Shown: positions 1 through 4,505, counted from the first letter of the stretch. The stretch: 5,882 nucleotides of DNA from Nitrosotalea sp. (GCA_022545805.1 JAKEIJ010000022.1:1-5882), one strand, 5' to 3'. Numbers and translations: made by a program. Notes: generated from the letters alone by a model not told the origin.

Positions 1-10
1 AAAAAGAGAA
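1..10 (-). terminator. oligo-T terminator after the 103-aa gene
   Basis: On the minus strand the stop codon at 11-13 is followed at once by TCTCTTTTT. A short U-run right after the stop is the usual form of intrinsic termination in archaea. The window ends here, so the full tract is not visible. Confidence 0.45.
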
Positions 11-322
11 TCAGAGGGCAAATCTCTTTTGTGCAAACTCATACTGTTTTGCACGCACTACAAAGGCCATAAAGATGCCTCCAAAGATTGCCCCCGATAT
101 TATAGAAGCTCCAACCACCCCATTTGCGTTAAGATATGGAGTGCCTGAGCCTTCTCCTGGATGTGTTTGTACAATCTCAACTTTCTTTTTTGCAAGCTCA
201 AGTTCTTGCTCCAAAGTCATTGGACCGCTTGGGTATCCAGTATACTGCTGTGCAAATGCCATTTGTGGTAAGACAGCAGACACGAGTACAGCAAGCAATA
301 TGCTGTATGCAAGTTTCTTCAT
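11..322 (-). CDS. small secreted/membrane-anchored protein sharing an ectodomain segment with the adjacent regulator
   Basis: This is a 103-aa protein. Residues 1-24 look like a signal peptide (MKK start, hydrophobic core, AFA before the QQ at 25-26). Residues 26-66 form a short polar outside segment. Residues 68-89 are a membrane helix, followed by a basic tail, so the mature protein should sit N-out/C-in. Residues 35-62 align without gaps to residues 191-218 of the divergently transcribed regulator (14 of 28 identical: TLE, L, LA, KV, P, GSGTP). In both proteins a membrane helix follows about 6-12 residues later. The ATG at 322 has a TATA-like GCTAAATC centred about 26 nt upstream, consistent with a leaderless transcript. 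The family is not recognised. The shared segment and shared intergenic region suggest that the regulator controls it or senses the same partner; that is inference. Confidence 0.85.
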   Translation of the reverse strand: MKKLAYSILLAVLVSAVLPQMAFAQQYTGYPSGPMTLEQELELAKKKVEIVQTHPGEGSGTPYLNANGVVGASIISGAIFGGIFMAFVVRAKQYEFAQKRFAL

Positions 323-343
323 GATGTATCTACTACAATTTTA

Positions 344-351
344 GATTTAGC
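344..351 (-). promoter_or_regulatory. TATA-like box for the 103-aa gene
   Basis: On the minus strand this reads GCTAAATC, centred about 26 nt upstream of the ATG at 322. Closely related boxes (GCTAAATT, GTTAAATC, GCTAAATC) precede three other genes in the window. No Shine-Dalgarno sequence lies between box and start, so the transcript is probably leaderless. Confidence 0.5.
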
Positions 352-352
352 G

Positions 353-378
353 TTTGATGAAAATAGGATTTCATCAAA
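353..378. repeat. perfect inverted repeat, candidate operator between divergent genes
   Basis: The arms are TTTGATGAAA (353-362) and TTTCATCAAA (369-378), exact reverse complements separated by 6 bp. Arm centres are 16 bp apart, which would fit a dimeric winged-helix protein, though this spacing argument is inference. The site lies just upstream of the TATA-like boxes of both genes (344-351 minus; about 383-394 plus), so one bound dimer could act on both promoters. The neighbouring winged-helix regulator is the obvious candidate to bind it. Confidence 0.6.
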
Positions 379-382
379 AGTC

Positions 383-394
383 TTACATATTATG
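383..394 (+). promoter_or_regulatory. candidate TATA box for the membrane-bound regulator
   Basis: TTACATATTATG is centred about 30 nt upstream of the ATG at 420, giving an expected transcript start a few bases before the start codon. The box is AT-rich but not a strong consensus. It lies 4 bp downstream of the inverted repeat. Confidence 0.4.
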
Positions 395-419
395 TTAACG
401 ATACTATGGTGCATTTATC

Positions 420-1202
420 ATGAATCAAAAAATATCAAGACAGCCAGTTCCAGAAAGAGTCGGGATATATGGTACAGAAGATGATAATCTAAGAACATTA
501 GGGGAAGTTTTGGTAAATGATGTTAGCAGAAATATACTGAAGATGTTGTTTGAAAATACATTTACTGCAAATGACATTTCAGTAAAAACAGAATATTCGC
601 TACAGCTTGTGCGATACCACCTAAAAAAAATGCAAGATGTCGGACTGGTTGAGATATCAAGAATTGGAAAAAATACAAAATCGCATGACATGAAATATTA
701 TACTGCTACAAGATTTGCAATTGTAATCTTGCCATCCAAGTTTTCAGAGAAAGCAAGAACAAGCAAATCACTTGCTCGTTCCTTAAAATCATTGTACAGA
801 TTTGGCGCAATAGGAATTACAGCAATTGGAGCATGGTTTACCACTCTTGTGATACAGGGAACTGGTAGTATTTCTGATGTGTCAAAAGGCATACCAGACG
901 TACCGAGTGGAAGTGGATATACAAGCTACAATCCGTTCTATAATGCAGTGGGTGGTCCTTATTCAGGAGATGGGGGAATTGGTTCTGGTGCAACCCTAGA
1001 GGAGATGTTAAAGCTAGCGCGAGAGAAAGTTTCAATGGCAGCCCAAAGTCCACATGCAGGTTCTGGGACACCGGTCTTTACCGGTAGCCCAATACCAGGA
1101 GATATCTTTTGGCCGGTAGTAATAACACTCACAGTGATAGCATTTGGTCTATCCATTGAGATAATTCTGCGTCTGCTCAAAGTCAATGTGACACGACAAT
1201 AG
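420..1202 (+). CDS. membrane-bound winged-helix transcriptional regulator (one-component, two TM helices)
   Basis: This is a 260-aa protein. Residues 30-96 form an ArsR-like winged helix-turn-helix: helices in LVNDVSRNILKMLF and FTANDISVKT, a recognition helix in SLQLVRYHLKKMQDVGLV (60-77), then a wing ending at KYYTAT. A basic linker (108-127) leads to membrane helix 1 (128-146). An outside loop of about 80 residues (148-228), rich in Gly/Ser/Pro/Tyr, leads to membrane helix 2 (230-252) and a short inside tail. Loop residues 191-218 match the small protein encoded divergently (14/28 identical, no gaps). The layout suggests a one-component sensor: cytoplasmic DNA-binding head, external sensing loop, no kinase. 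It may bind the inverted repeat at 353-378 and regulate itself and its neighbour. DNA binding is well supported by the fold; ligand and targets are unknown. The stop lies only 6 bp from the convergent gene. Confidence 0.85.
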   Translation: MNQKISRQPVPERVGIYGTEDDNLRTLGEVLVNDVSRNILKMLFENTFTANDISVKTEYSLQLVRYHLKKMQDVGLVEISRIGKNTKSHDMKYYTATRFAIVILPSKFSEKARTSKSLARSLKSLYRFGAIGITAIGAWFTTLVIQGTGSISDVSKGIPDVPSGSGYTSYNPFYNAVGGPYSGDGGIGSGATLEEMLKLAREKVSMAAQSPHAGSGTPVFTGSPIPGDIFWPVVITLTVIAFGLSIEIILRLLKVNVTRQ

Positions 1203-1208
1203 TTTGTA

Positions 1209-1697
1209 TCAGCTAGATGGAACAAGTTGCTCTATGACAACATGGTAATACAGGTTGTTTAGTTTAAACTCCATACTGGTTGTATCTGTCGTAAAGTTGA
1301 CATCAAAGTTTGTGTCATTTGTTTGTGTTTCAGGCAATTGTTCTGCCTTGCCACCTGCTAATTTTAGTATAGAATCAACATCATTTTGGGTGATGCTAGT
1401 TGTAAATGTATGAGGGCGATAATATGGCGGCGGAGTGTATCTAGCAAAGGCTTGATCAACTGCAATTTTCAATGCAGGTATCTTATCCAGAGTAAAATTG
1501 TCAAGAGGTATTGTACCGCTATCAATGTCATATAGTTGCTCGGGAGAATGGATCTTTACATTTCCAGGAGTTGTTTCAACAGTCGCACTTAATTGTATCA
1601 CAGAGGATTGGGTTTTGGGAATCATCACCAAAAATACAAAAATTCCTGCAATGGCTACACTTGCCACAATCAATGCAATTGTGATGGTTTTGACCAC
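1209..1697 (-). CDS. membrane-anchored hypothetical protein, GTG start
   Basis: This is a 162-aa protein of unrecognised family. Residues 5-26 form one hydrophobic helix, with Lys3 before it and Pro-Lys after it (27-28). The remaining 135 or so residues are polar and should lie outside the membrane, with a Pro/Tyr-rich stretch (88-96) and three N-glycosylation sequons (NFT 67-69, NDT 127-129, NFT 134-136), a common trait of archaeal surface proteins. No cysteines and no enzyme motif are visible. The frame stays open upstream without an ATG. The GTG at 1697 is preferred because it sits just before the membrane helix and has GTTAAATC centred about 27 nt upstream, as expected for a leaderless gene. 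It converges on the regulator gene with a 6-bp gap. Confidence 0.8.
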   Translation of the reverse strand: MVKTITIALIVASVAIAGIFVFLVMIPKTQSSVIQLSATVETTPGNVKIHSPEQLYDIDSGTIPLDNFTLDKIPALKIAVDQAFARYTPPPYYRPHTFTTSITQNDVDSILKLAGGKAEQLPETQTNDTNFDVNFTTDTTSMEFKLNNLYYHVVIEQLVPSS

Positions 1698-1720
1698 GAA
1701 ATTCAGTATATGATAGATAG

Positions 1721-1728
1721 GATTTAAC
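1721..1728 (-). promoter_or_regulatory. TATA-like box for the membrane-anchored hypothetical
   Basis: On the minus strand this is GTTAAATC, centred about 27 nt upstream of the GTG at 1697. It lies in the 47-bp gap after the 61-aa gene, so this gene can be transcribed alone even though both are on the same strand. It helps fix the start codon. Confidence 0.5.
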
Positions 1729-1744
1729 TGATATTCATCATGTA

Positions 1745-1930
1745 TCAGATTTGGTCTATCAGTTTGTCCTTGTATTCAAGCACAGCTTTTTTAATCTCAG
1801 AATAACTTCCTGTCAGGTTTCCTGTCTTTTCAAAGTCAATAAGTGTCGATTCTAATTTTTGGACAAAGTTGAGTGCATCATCATTATTTTTTTGTAGTTT
1901 CTTTTTCAATCCATTTATCTGATTGTCCAT
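1745..1930 (-). CDS. small helical, probably coiled-coil protein
   Basis: This 61-aa protein is almost all helix-forming. It has an N-terminal Lys/Gln/Asn-rich helix (1-32, with heptad-like Ile, Leu, Leu, Ala, Val, Leu, Leu), a Gly-Asn-Leu-Thr-Gly turn (37-41) and a second helix (43-61). It is predicted to be a cytoplasmic two-helix hairpin; no cysteine, signal peptide or catalytic motif is present. The ATG at 1930 has a good TATA box (CTTTATACTT) centred about 28 nt upstream and no Shine-Dalgarno, so it is probably leaderless. The family is not recognised. It may act as a dimer or adaptor, but nothing in the context says for what. Confidence 0.75.
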   Translation of the reverse strand: MDNQINGLKKKLQKNNDDALNFVQKLESTLIDFEKTGNLTGSYSEIKKAVLEYKDKLIDQI

Positions 1931-1952
1931 ATTTTACATATTGTTACATACC

Positions 1953-1962
1953 AAGTATAAAG
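1953..1962 (-). promoter_or_regulatory. TATA box for the 61-aa gene
   Basis: On the minus strand this reads CTTTATACTT, close to the archaeal TATA consensus and centred about 28 nt upstream of the ATG at 1930. Two copies of TTACATA on the plus strand (1934-1940 and 1944-1950) lie between box and start; their role is unknown. Confidence 0.6.
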
Positions 1963-2006
1963 ATTGTTTTCAGTACCAATTTTCATTATGATTCAATGAG
2001 AGAACA

Positions 2007-2273
2007 TTATCGTTTATGGCGATTTGATGCGTCATATTGTTTTGCCCGGGTTTCATTATAGTTTATCTGTAGCATGACATGCCTAAGTTTTTTTCTCTTG
2101 TTCTCGTCAGGAAAGTGTACGAGCATAAACTCGTCGAGATCTTCTACTCCCCGTTCTTCAAGTATCTCTAGTGCTATTCTTCCCGCTTCTCTTGAATTGT
2201 CTAGCCCGCATTTACTGCAGATAGTACCTCGTGTAATCTTTCTTCTGCAGGCAGAACTGATACAGTGCATCAT
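2007..2273 (-). CDS. small Cys4 zinc-binding protein with a helical C-terminus
   Basis: This is an 88-aa protein. Cys4, Cys9, Cys19 and Cys22 (C-x4-C-x9-C-x2-C, ending in CSKCG) form a likely zinc-binding knuckle. Residues 26-42 and 45-62 look helical and acidic, and residues 58-88 are basic (ENKRKKLR through NRHKR). The mix of zinc site and basic tail would suit nucleic-acid or protein binding, but no known family is recognised. Two adjacent ATGs (2273 and 2270) are possible; the first is kept because TTTTTATAG lies about 26 nt upstream. It is divergent from the 45-aa zinc ribbon at 2381, with 107 bp between start codons. Confidence 0.8.
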   Translation of the reverse strand: MMHCISSACRRKITRGTICSKCGLDNSREAGRIALEILEERGVEDLDEFMLVHFPDENKRKKLRHVMLQINYNETRAKQYDASNRHKR

Positions 2274-2294
2274 GAAATAAAATTAGCAAATGCT

Positions 2295-2303
2295 CTATAA
2301 AAA
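2295..2303 (-). promoter_or_regulatory. TATA box for the 88-aa zinc protein
   Basis: On the minus strand this is TTTTTATAG, centred 26 nt upstream of the ATG at 2273. It is one of the best TATA matches in the window and points to a leaderless transcript. Confidence 0.6.
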
Positions 2304-2348
2304 CAGCCCGGATACAACCCTGAAGAATTCATTTAGAAATATCAAAAG

Positions 2349-2356
2349 CATTAATT
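2349..2356 (+). promoter_or_regulatory. candidate TATA box for the 45-aa zinc ribbon
   Basis: CATTAATT is centred about 28 nt upstream of the ATG at 2381. It is AT-rich and correctly placed, but only a moderate match. Confidence 0.4.
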
Positions 2357-2380
2357 TTGTTGTTAATACAAAGTAAAGAA

Positions 2381-2518
2381 ATGGACAAGCAAGAGTGTCT
2401 AGAATGCATGTCAAAGAACACTGGAGAATATATGGATCCAGTCGAAAAAAGTGATGGAATGCATTATTATTTTTTGTGTGAAGACTGTAAACACGAGTGG
2501 GAAATAATACGAAAGTAA
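2381..2518 (+). CDS. 45-aa zinc-ribbon protein
   Basis: This short gene is easily missed. The frame begins MDKQECLECMSKN and ends LCEDCKHEWEIIRK before TAA at 2516-2518. Two CxxC pairs (Cys6/Cys9 and Cys33/Cys36) are separated by 23 residues, the spacing of a single zinc ribbon. The ending C-x2-C-x-H-E-W resembles the second knuckle of RPB9/TFS-type ribbons, but the rest does not allow that family to be assigned. No Shine-Dalgarno is present; a TATA-like box is about 28 nt upstream, so it is probably leaderless. The four well-placed cysteines make a chance ORF unlikely. It probably has a nucleic-acid or protein-contact role. Confidence 0.75.
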   Translation: MDKQECLECMSKNTGEYMDPVEKSDGMHYYFLCEDCKHEWEIIRK

Positions 2519-2554
2519 GTACCAGCCTACATCCAAACATCGAAAACAGAAATT

Positions 2555-2562
2555 GCTAAATT
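2555..2562 (+). promoter_or_regulatory. TATA-like box for the 65-aa basic protein
   Basis: GCTAAATT is centred about 27 nt upstream of the ATG at 2586. It is part of a 14-bp stretch, AGAAATTGCTAAAT (2548-2561), that recurs exactly at 4669-4682 upstream of another small gene. Confidence 0.5.
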
Positions 2563-2585
2563 ACAAGCCCTGTTTTGAATAGCAA

Positions 2586-2783
2586 ATGAGTTTTGAAGGA
2601 ATCGATATCCAGATTGCGCGATATACCAAGAAGATTAATGCAAAAAATGAGCAACTAAAAGATCCTAATCTAAGCCATGAGGAAAGAAAGAGATTAGAGA
2701 CAGAAATCAAAAATGCTACACTTGAGCGAAACAAGTGGAAGATAAGAAAGAACAACCTATTTACAACTAGGCACAAGAAATAG
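2586..2783 (+). CDS. small basic coiled-coil protein
   Basis: This is a 65-aa protein, highly charged and predicted to be one or two long helices. Residues 6-25 and 30-56 carry spaced Ile/Leu residues among Lys/Glu, with a Pro-Asn-Leu-Ser-His-Glu-Glu helix cap at 27-33. The C-terminal 15 residues are strongly basic (KIRKNN and RHKK). It has no cysteines and no signal. Net positive charge plus a coiled coil would fit a nucleic-acid-associated or ribosome-associated protein, but no family is recognised. The promoter box is about 27 nt upstream and no Shine-Dalgarno is visible. It ends 21 bp before the stop codon of the convergent 50-aa gene. Confidence 0.75.
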   Translation: MSFEGIDIQIARYTKKINAKNEQLKDPNLSHEERKRLETEIKNATLERNKWKIRKNNLFTTRHKK

Positions 2784-2804
2784 GAAAAATAATTCGTCTA
2801 CTTA

Positions 2805-2957
2805 CTAGTGTGATTTTGTTGCTTTTGTAACAGGTCTCATTCCACTATGGATGTCGTTTTTACAGTTATCGCACAGAAAGTTATCAATGGATCCTTTTCC
2901 GTAATGACCACATCTGCAACTTGTACAAGAGCACAATACTCGATCAAATTCTTTCAT
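2805..2957 (-). CDS. 50-aa Cys/His-rich zinc-binding protein
   Basis: The minus-strand frame starts at the ATG at 2957 (MKEFDRVLC) and stops at TAG (2805-2807). Cysteines are at 9, 11, 14, 16, 29 and 32, with His18 and His37. Pairs C14-x-C16-G-H and C29-x2-C32 (LCDNCK) resemble a zinc ribbon; the extra Cys9 and Cys11 could bind a second metal or be alternative ligands. The tail (40-50) is basic. A TATA-like box (2981-2990) overlaps the stop codon of the upstream 143-aa gene, so it may be transcribed alone or by read-through from that operon. No Shine-Dalgarno is visible. The dense cysteine pattern is the main evidence that it is real; function is unknown. Confidence 0.75.
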   Translation of the reverse strand: MKEFDRVLCSCTSCRCGHYGKGSIDNFLCDNCKNDIHSGMRPVTKATKSH

Positions 2958-2980
2958 GGTTAATACAACAAAATATAATC

Positions 2981-2990
2981 AATATTAATA
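2981..2990 (-). promoter_or_regulatory. candidate TATA box for the 50-aa Cys-rich gene
   Basis: On the minus strand this is TATTAATATT, centred about 28 nt upstream of the ATG at 2957. It overlaps the TAA of the upstream 143-aa gene (2985-2987). Confidence 0.4.
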
Positions 2991-3416
2991 TCTGCTTTCT
3001 GCAGGCCTGATGTCTTCCACTAATACCTGGACTGATCTGAAGACTGATTTGACCGCTGCATTTACATCTCTGAGGTCTTGCCCGGTATTTCCAATCAGGT
3101 CCATCATGTTTTTGGTAGACCTTGCAAACTCTTTGGCTTCTTGTATCACACCTGTCTGTTCCATCAGTTTTATTGTATCCTGCATCTTTTCAGAAGCTTC
3201 GTTGATGTTTTGCGTAATCAAGCGGAAATTTTCTATGTTTTTTACCATCTCGGGTGTCTTTAGTGCCTCGATGATATCTTTAGCAACTGTACTCATGCCC
3301 ATTATTTTTTCAAGTGATTCTTGCACTCCAGGTGCCCTAATTTGGCGCATTATTTCCACTGCGCAAGATACCGTTTCTTTTATCTCTTGAATCTTGCCTG
3401 TTTTTTCTACTGCCAT
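2985..3416 (-). CDS. 143-aa all-helical protein, third gene of a compact operon
   Basis: This is a soluble, almost entirely helical protein with hydrophobic heptad-like spacing. Helices fall roughly at 8-27, 31-52, 55-85, 88-108 and 112-136, broken at Pro29, Pro55 and Gly109/Gly112. It has one cysteine (18), no signal peptide and no membrane helix. The layout weakly recalls DUF1641-like or chemoreceptor-like helical bundles, but no diagnostic motif confirms either. The start is well supported: AGGAGGT lies 7 nt before the ATG, and the upstream 43-aa gene stops 1 nt before it (TAG-C-ATG), implying translational coupling. It is probably co-transcribed from the promoter at 3618-3627. Confidence 0.8.
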   Translation of the reverse strand: MAVEKTGKIQEIKETVSCAVEIMRQIRAPGVQESLEKIMGMSTVAKDIIEALKTPEMVKNIENFRLITQNINEASEKMQDTIKLMEQTGVIQEAKEFARSTKNMMDLIGNTGQDLRDVNAAVKSVFRSVQVLVEDIRPAESRY

Positions 3417-3417
3417 G

Positions 3418-3549
3418 CTATGGACCTCCTAGGAATAGCGTGCAGAGAAAGACCTTGCCCATTGCCAACAGGTGTTCTTTTCCATCAACCCATTGCATTA
3501 TCTGGACTGCATAGTCTAGACACTTTGTGATTGTTGCCGAGTCAGTCAT
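3418..3549 (-). CDS. 43-aa ORF translationally coupled to the 143-aa gene
   Basis: The frame runs from the ATG at 3549 (MTDSATITKCLDYAVQIM) to TAG at 3418-3420. Residues 1-24 look amphipathic, and residues 27-41 are hydrophobic (LLAMGKVFLCTLFLG), perhaps a short membrane-associated or buried helix. It has two cysteines (10 and 36). It is not recognised as any family. Evidence that it is translated comes from signals, not length: AGGGAGGA ends 8 nt before its ATG; its ATG overlaps the TGA of the 15-codon ORF by one base; and its own 3' end contains the Shine-Dalgarno of the next gene, stopping 1 nt before it. It could be a real small protein or a coupling ORF. Confidence 0.6.
   Translation of the reverse strand: MTDSATITKCLDYAVQIMQWVDGKEHLLAMGKVFLCTLFLGGP
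3424..3430 (-). promoter_or_regulatory. Shine-Dalgarno site of the 143-aa gene
   Basis: On the minus strand this is AGGAGGT, 7 nt before the ATG at 3416. It lies inside the last codons of the 43-aa ORF. This is one of only two clear Shine-Dalgarno sequences in the window, and it fixes the start codon. Confidence 0.75.
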
Positions 3550-3596
3550 CAGAGTTTTCCTCCCTGCATTTCTCGGATTGTTCTTGTTCTTGTCAT
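3549..3596 (-). CDS. 15-codon leader ORF at the head of the operon
   Basis: ATG at 3596 encodes MTRTRTIREMQGGKL followed by TGA (3549-3551), which shares its A with the next ATG. A TATA-like box centred 26 nt upstream puts the expected transcript start at or near this ATG, so it could be read leaderless. The AGGGAGGA that serves the 43-aa gene lies within codons 10-13. The Thr-Arg repeat comes from an ACAAGA/ACAAGA/ACA run. It may be a coupling or attenuating leader peptide, or simply the 5' leader of the 43-aa gene; the overlap and promoter spacing favour translation but do not prove it. Confidence 0.4.
   Translation of the reverse strand: MTRTRTIREMQGGKL
3558..3565 (-). promoter_or_regulatory. 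Shine-Dalgarno site of the 43-aa ORF
   Basis: On the minus strand this is AGGGAGGA, ending 8 nt before the ATG at 3549. It is a strong match to the archaeal 16S anti-Shine-Dalgarno and is the main reason to accept the 43-aa ORF. Confidence 0.7.
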
Positions 3597-3617
3597 GATG
3601 TGATAGTATCAGAAAAA

Positions 3618-3627
3618 TTATTTATTG
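3618..3627 (-). promoter_or_regulatory. TATA-like box of the three-ORF operon
   Basis: On the minus strand this is CAATAAATAA, centred about 26 nt upstream of the ATG of the 15-codon ORF and about 73 nt upstream of the 43-aa ORF. This is the spacing seen at the leaderless genes of the window. Confidence 0.45.
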
Positions 3628-3633
3628 ATTCAA

Positions 3634-3664
3634 TACAATTTTGCAACAAAAATGTTGGATTGTA
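3634..3664. repeat. imperfect inverted repeat in a divergent promoter region
   Basis: TACAAT (3634-3639) and CAACA (3644-3648) pair with TGTTG (3653-3657) and ATTGTA (3659-3664), with a central AAAA and an asymmetric internal loop (TTTG versus G). It lies just upstream of the operon box at 3618-3627 and between the divergent genes, so it could be a protein-binding site. There is no direct evidence of a binder. Confidence 0.35.
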
Positions 3665-3703
3665 CCTAGAGGCATGTATCCCATAGGCATGGTTTTGGAA
3701 TAG

Positions 3704-3713
3704 TTAATTATAA
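3704..3713 (+). promoter_or_regulatory. TATA box that may set a later start for the next gene
   Basis: TTAATTATAA is a good TATA box, centred about 26 nt upstream of the ATG at 3734 and touching the first ATG at 3713. By the spacing seen elsewhere in the window, transcription would begin near 3734, favouring the second ATG. Confidence 0.5.
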
Positions 3714-4018
3714 TGCCTAAAAATACACAAAACATGGGCGATGGAATAGGCGGTCCAGTGATTGCATGTCTATCTGGAAATACTTTTGACATGTCTGTTA
3801 CACATTTTCGAAAAGACAACAAGGAGGAGTATGGGAATATTGAGAGGATCATGATTGCCAAAGTGGACAATCCAGATGATCCTCAGTATGAAGAAAAGAC
3901 AGTCACAGATTTGGAGCGTGCTCTAAAAGGCAAGTTTGTCACATGTAATGTGCAATATCGCGATTCCAAAACAGATTGGTTAGTCTGCAATGTATTTGTA
4001 CAAAACCCTCCGGAATAG
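3713..4018 (+). CDS. hypothetical soluble protein of about 100 aa
   Basis: This is a 101-aa protein from the first ATG, or 94 aa from Met8 at 3734. An in-frame stop at 3701-3703 excludes earlier starts. Residues 14-31 and 41-51 look like beta strands, residues 63-72 a helix, and residues 73-96 two more strands (KFVTCNVQYRD and WLVCNVFVQN). It has cysteines at 19, 78 and 92, with no CxxC, signal peptide or membrane helix. It is a small alpha/beta or beta-barrel-like cytoplasmic protein; the family is not recognised. The Met8 start is favoured by a TATA box at 3704-3713. It has its own promoter and is followed by T-rich terminator-like sequence. Confidence 0.75.
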   Translation: MPKNTQNMGDGIGGPVIACLSGNTFDMSVTHFRKDNKEEYGNIERIMIAKVDNPDDPQYEEKTVTDLERALKGKFVTCNVQYRDSKTDWLVCNVFVQNPPE

Positions 4019-4029
4019 ATTTCAATTCA

Positions 4030-4070
4030 TTACGTCTTAATTTTGATTCTATTTTACGTCTAAATTTTTT
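4030..4070 (+). terminator. T-rich terminator region with a 24-bp-spaced direct repeat
   Basis: After the stop at 4018 come three T-runs (4041-4044, 4052-4055, 4065-4070), typical of archaeal termination. The segment also holds TTACGTCTTAATTTT (4030-4044) and TTACGTCTAAATTTT (4054-4068), a 14/15 direct repeat whose copies start 24 bp apart. It lies between convergent genes, so it may also end the minus-strand zinc-ribbon transcript. Confidence 0.45.
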
Positions 4071-4091
4071 CTTGCCTAGAAATTTGGTAAT

Positions 4092-4505
4092 TTAGGTTTT
4101 AGACTCTTGGGCATTCCAGCAGTTTTTGCATAGATATCCCTTGAGATTCCATTCCTTTTTTGCATAACGTGGAAAAAAACCAAGTTTTGTATTACATACG
4201 ATACAATTTTTCTTTAATTCATTATCTGACTTTTCCCATTCACGAAGGCATGGCTCGCAAAGCCAGCCTTGTAATTGCCATTCCTTTTTTGGTTTCCACA
4301 GGTTTAGTCCTCCGGGTTCTGCCCCACATGCAACACAAATATCATCACTCTTTTTTTTCGCGATAGGTTTTTTCATATAGTCTACGAAACACTTGGCACA
4401 GAGTTGGCCTTTGATGTTCCACTCTTTCTTTGGTTTACTTGTACGTGGAGTCCTCTTGTTACATACTGTACAATATTCTTCTTTTTTTCCTCCAAACAGT
4501 CCCAT
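4092..4505 (-). CDS. protein of three tandem zinc ribbons
   Basis: This is a 137-aa protein from the ATG at 4505 (MGLFGGKKEEYC). It has three copies of one unit, each C-x2-C, then KKEW, then C-x2-C: Cys12/15, KKEW 26-29, Cys36/39; Cys57/60, KKEW 73-76, Cys83/86; Cys101/104, KKEW 116-119, Cys126/129. Each KKEW is followed by a conserved [NQ][IL][KQ]G-x-LC. Twelve cysteines imply three bound zinc ions. The basic, Trp-bearing linker in each unit is a plausible contact surface for nucleic acid or protein. An earlier in-frame ATG at 4553 would add 16 residues (MYCGQILFYYGY...). The later start is preferred because the conserved body begins there and the extra stretch overlaps a promoter-like region. 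Exact function is unknown. Confidence 0.85.
   Translation of the reverse strand: MGLFGGKKEEYCTVCNKRTPRTSKPKKEWNIKGQLCAKCFVDYMKKPIAKKKSDDICVACGAEPGGLNLWKPKKEWQLQGWLCEPCLREWEKSDNELKKNCIVCNTKLGFFPRYAKKEWNLKGYLCKNCWNAQESKT

Noticed and set aside
75..344. Open frames antisense to the 103-aa gene
   Set aside because: They lie opposite a gene with a clear signal peptide, TM helix and homology to the neighbour; their translations lack any such structure.
838..1225. Two minus-strand open frames opposite the regulator
   Set aside because: They are antisense to the loop and TM2 coding region, are composition artefacts, and show no promoter or motif.
3010..3390. 126-aa plus-strand open frame opposite the 143-aa helical gene
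   Set aside because: The minus-strand gene has a strong Shine-Dalgarno and coupling to the upstream ORF; the plus frame is Ser/Cys/Phe-rich, as expected for an antisense shadow.
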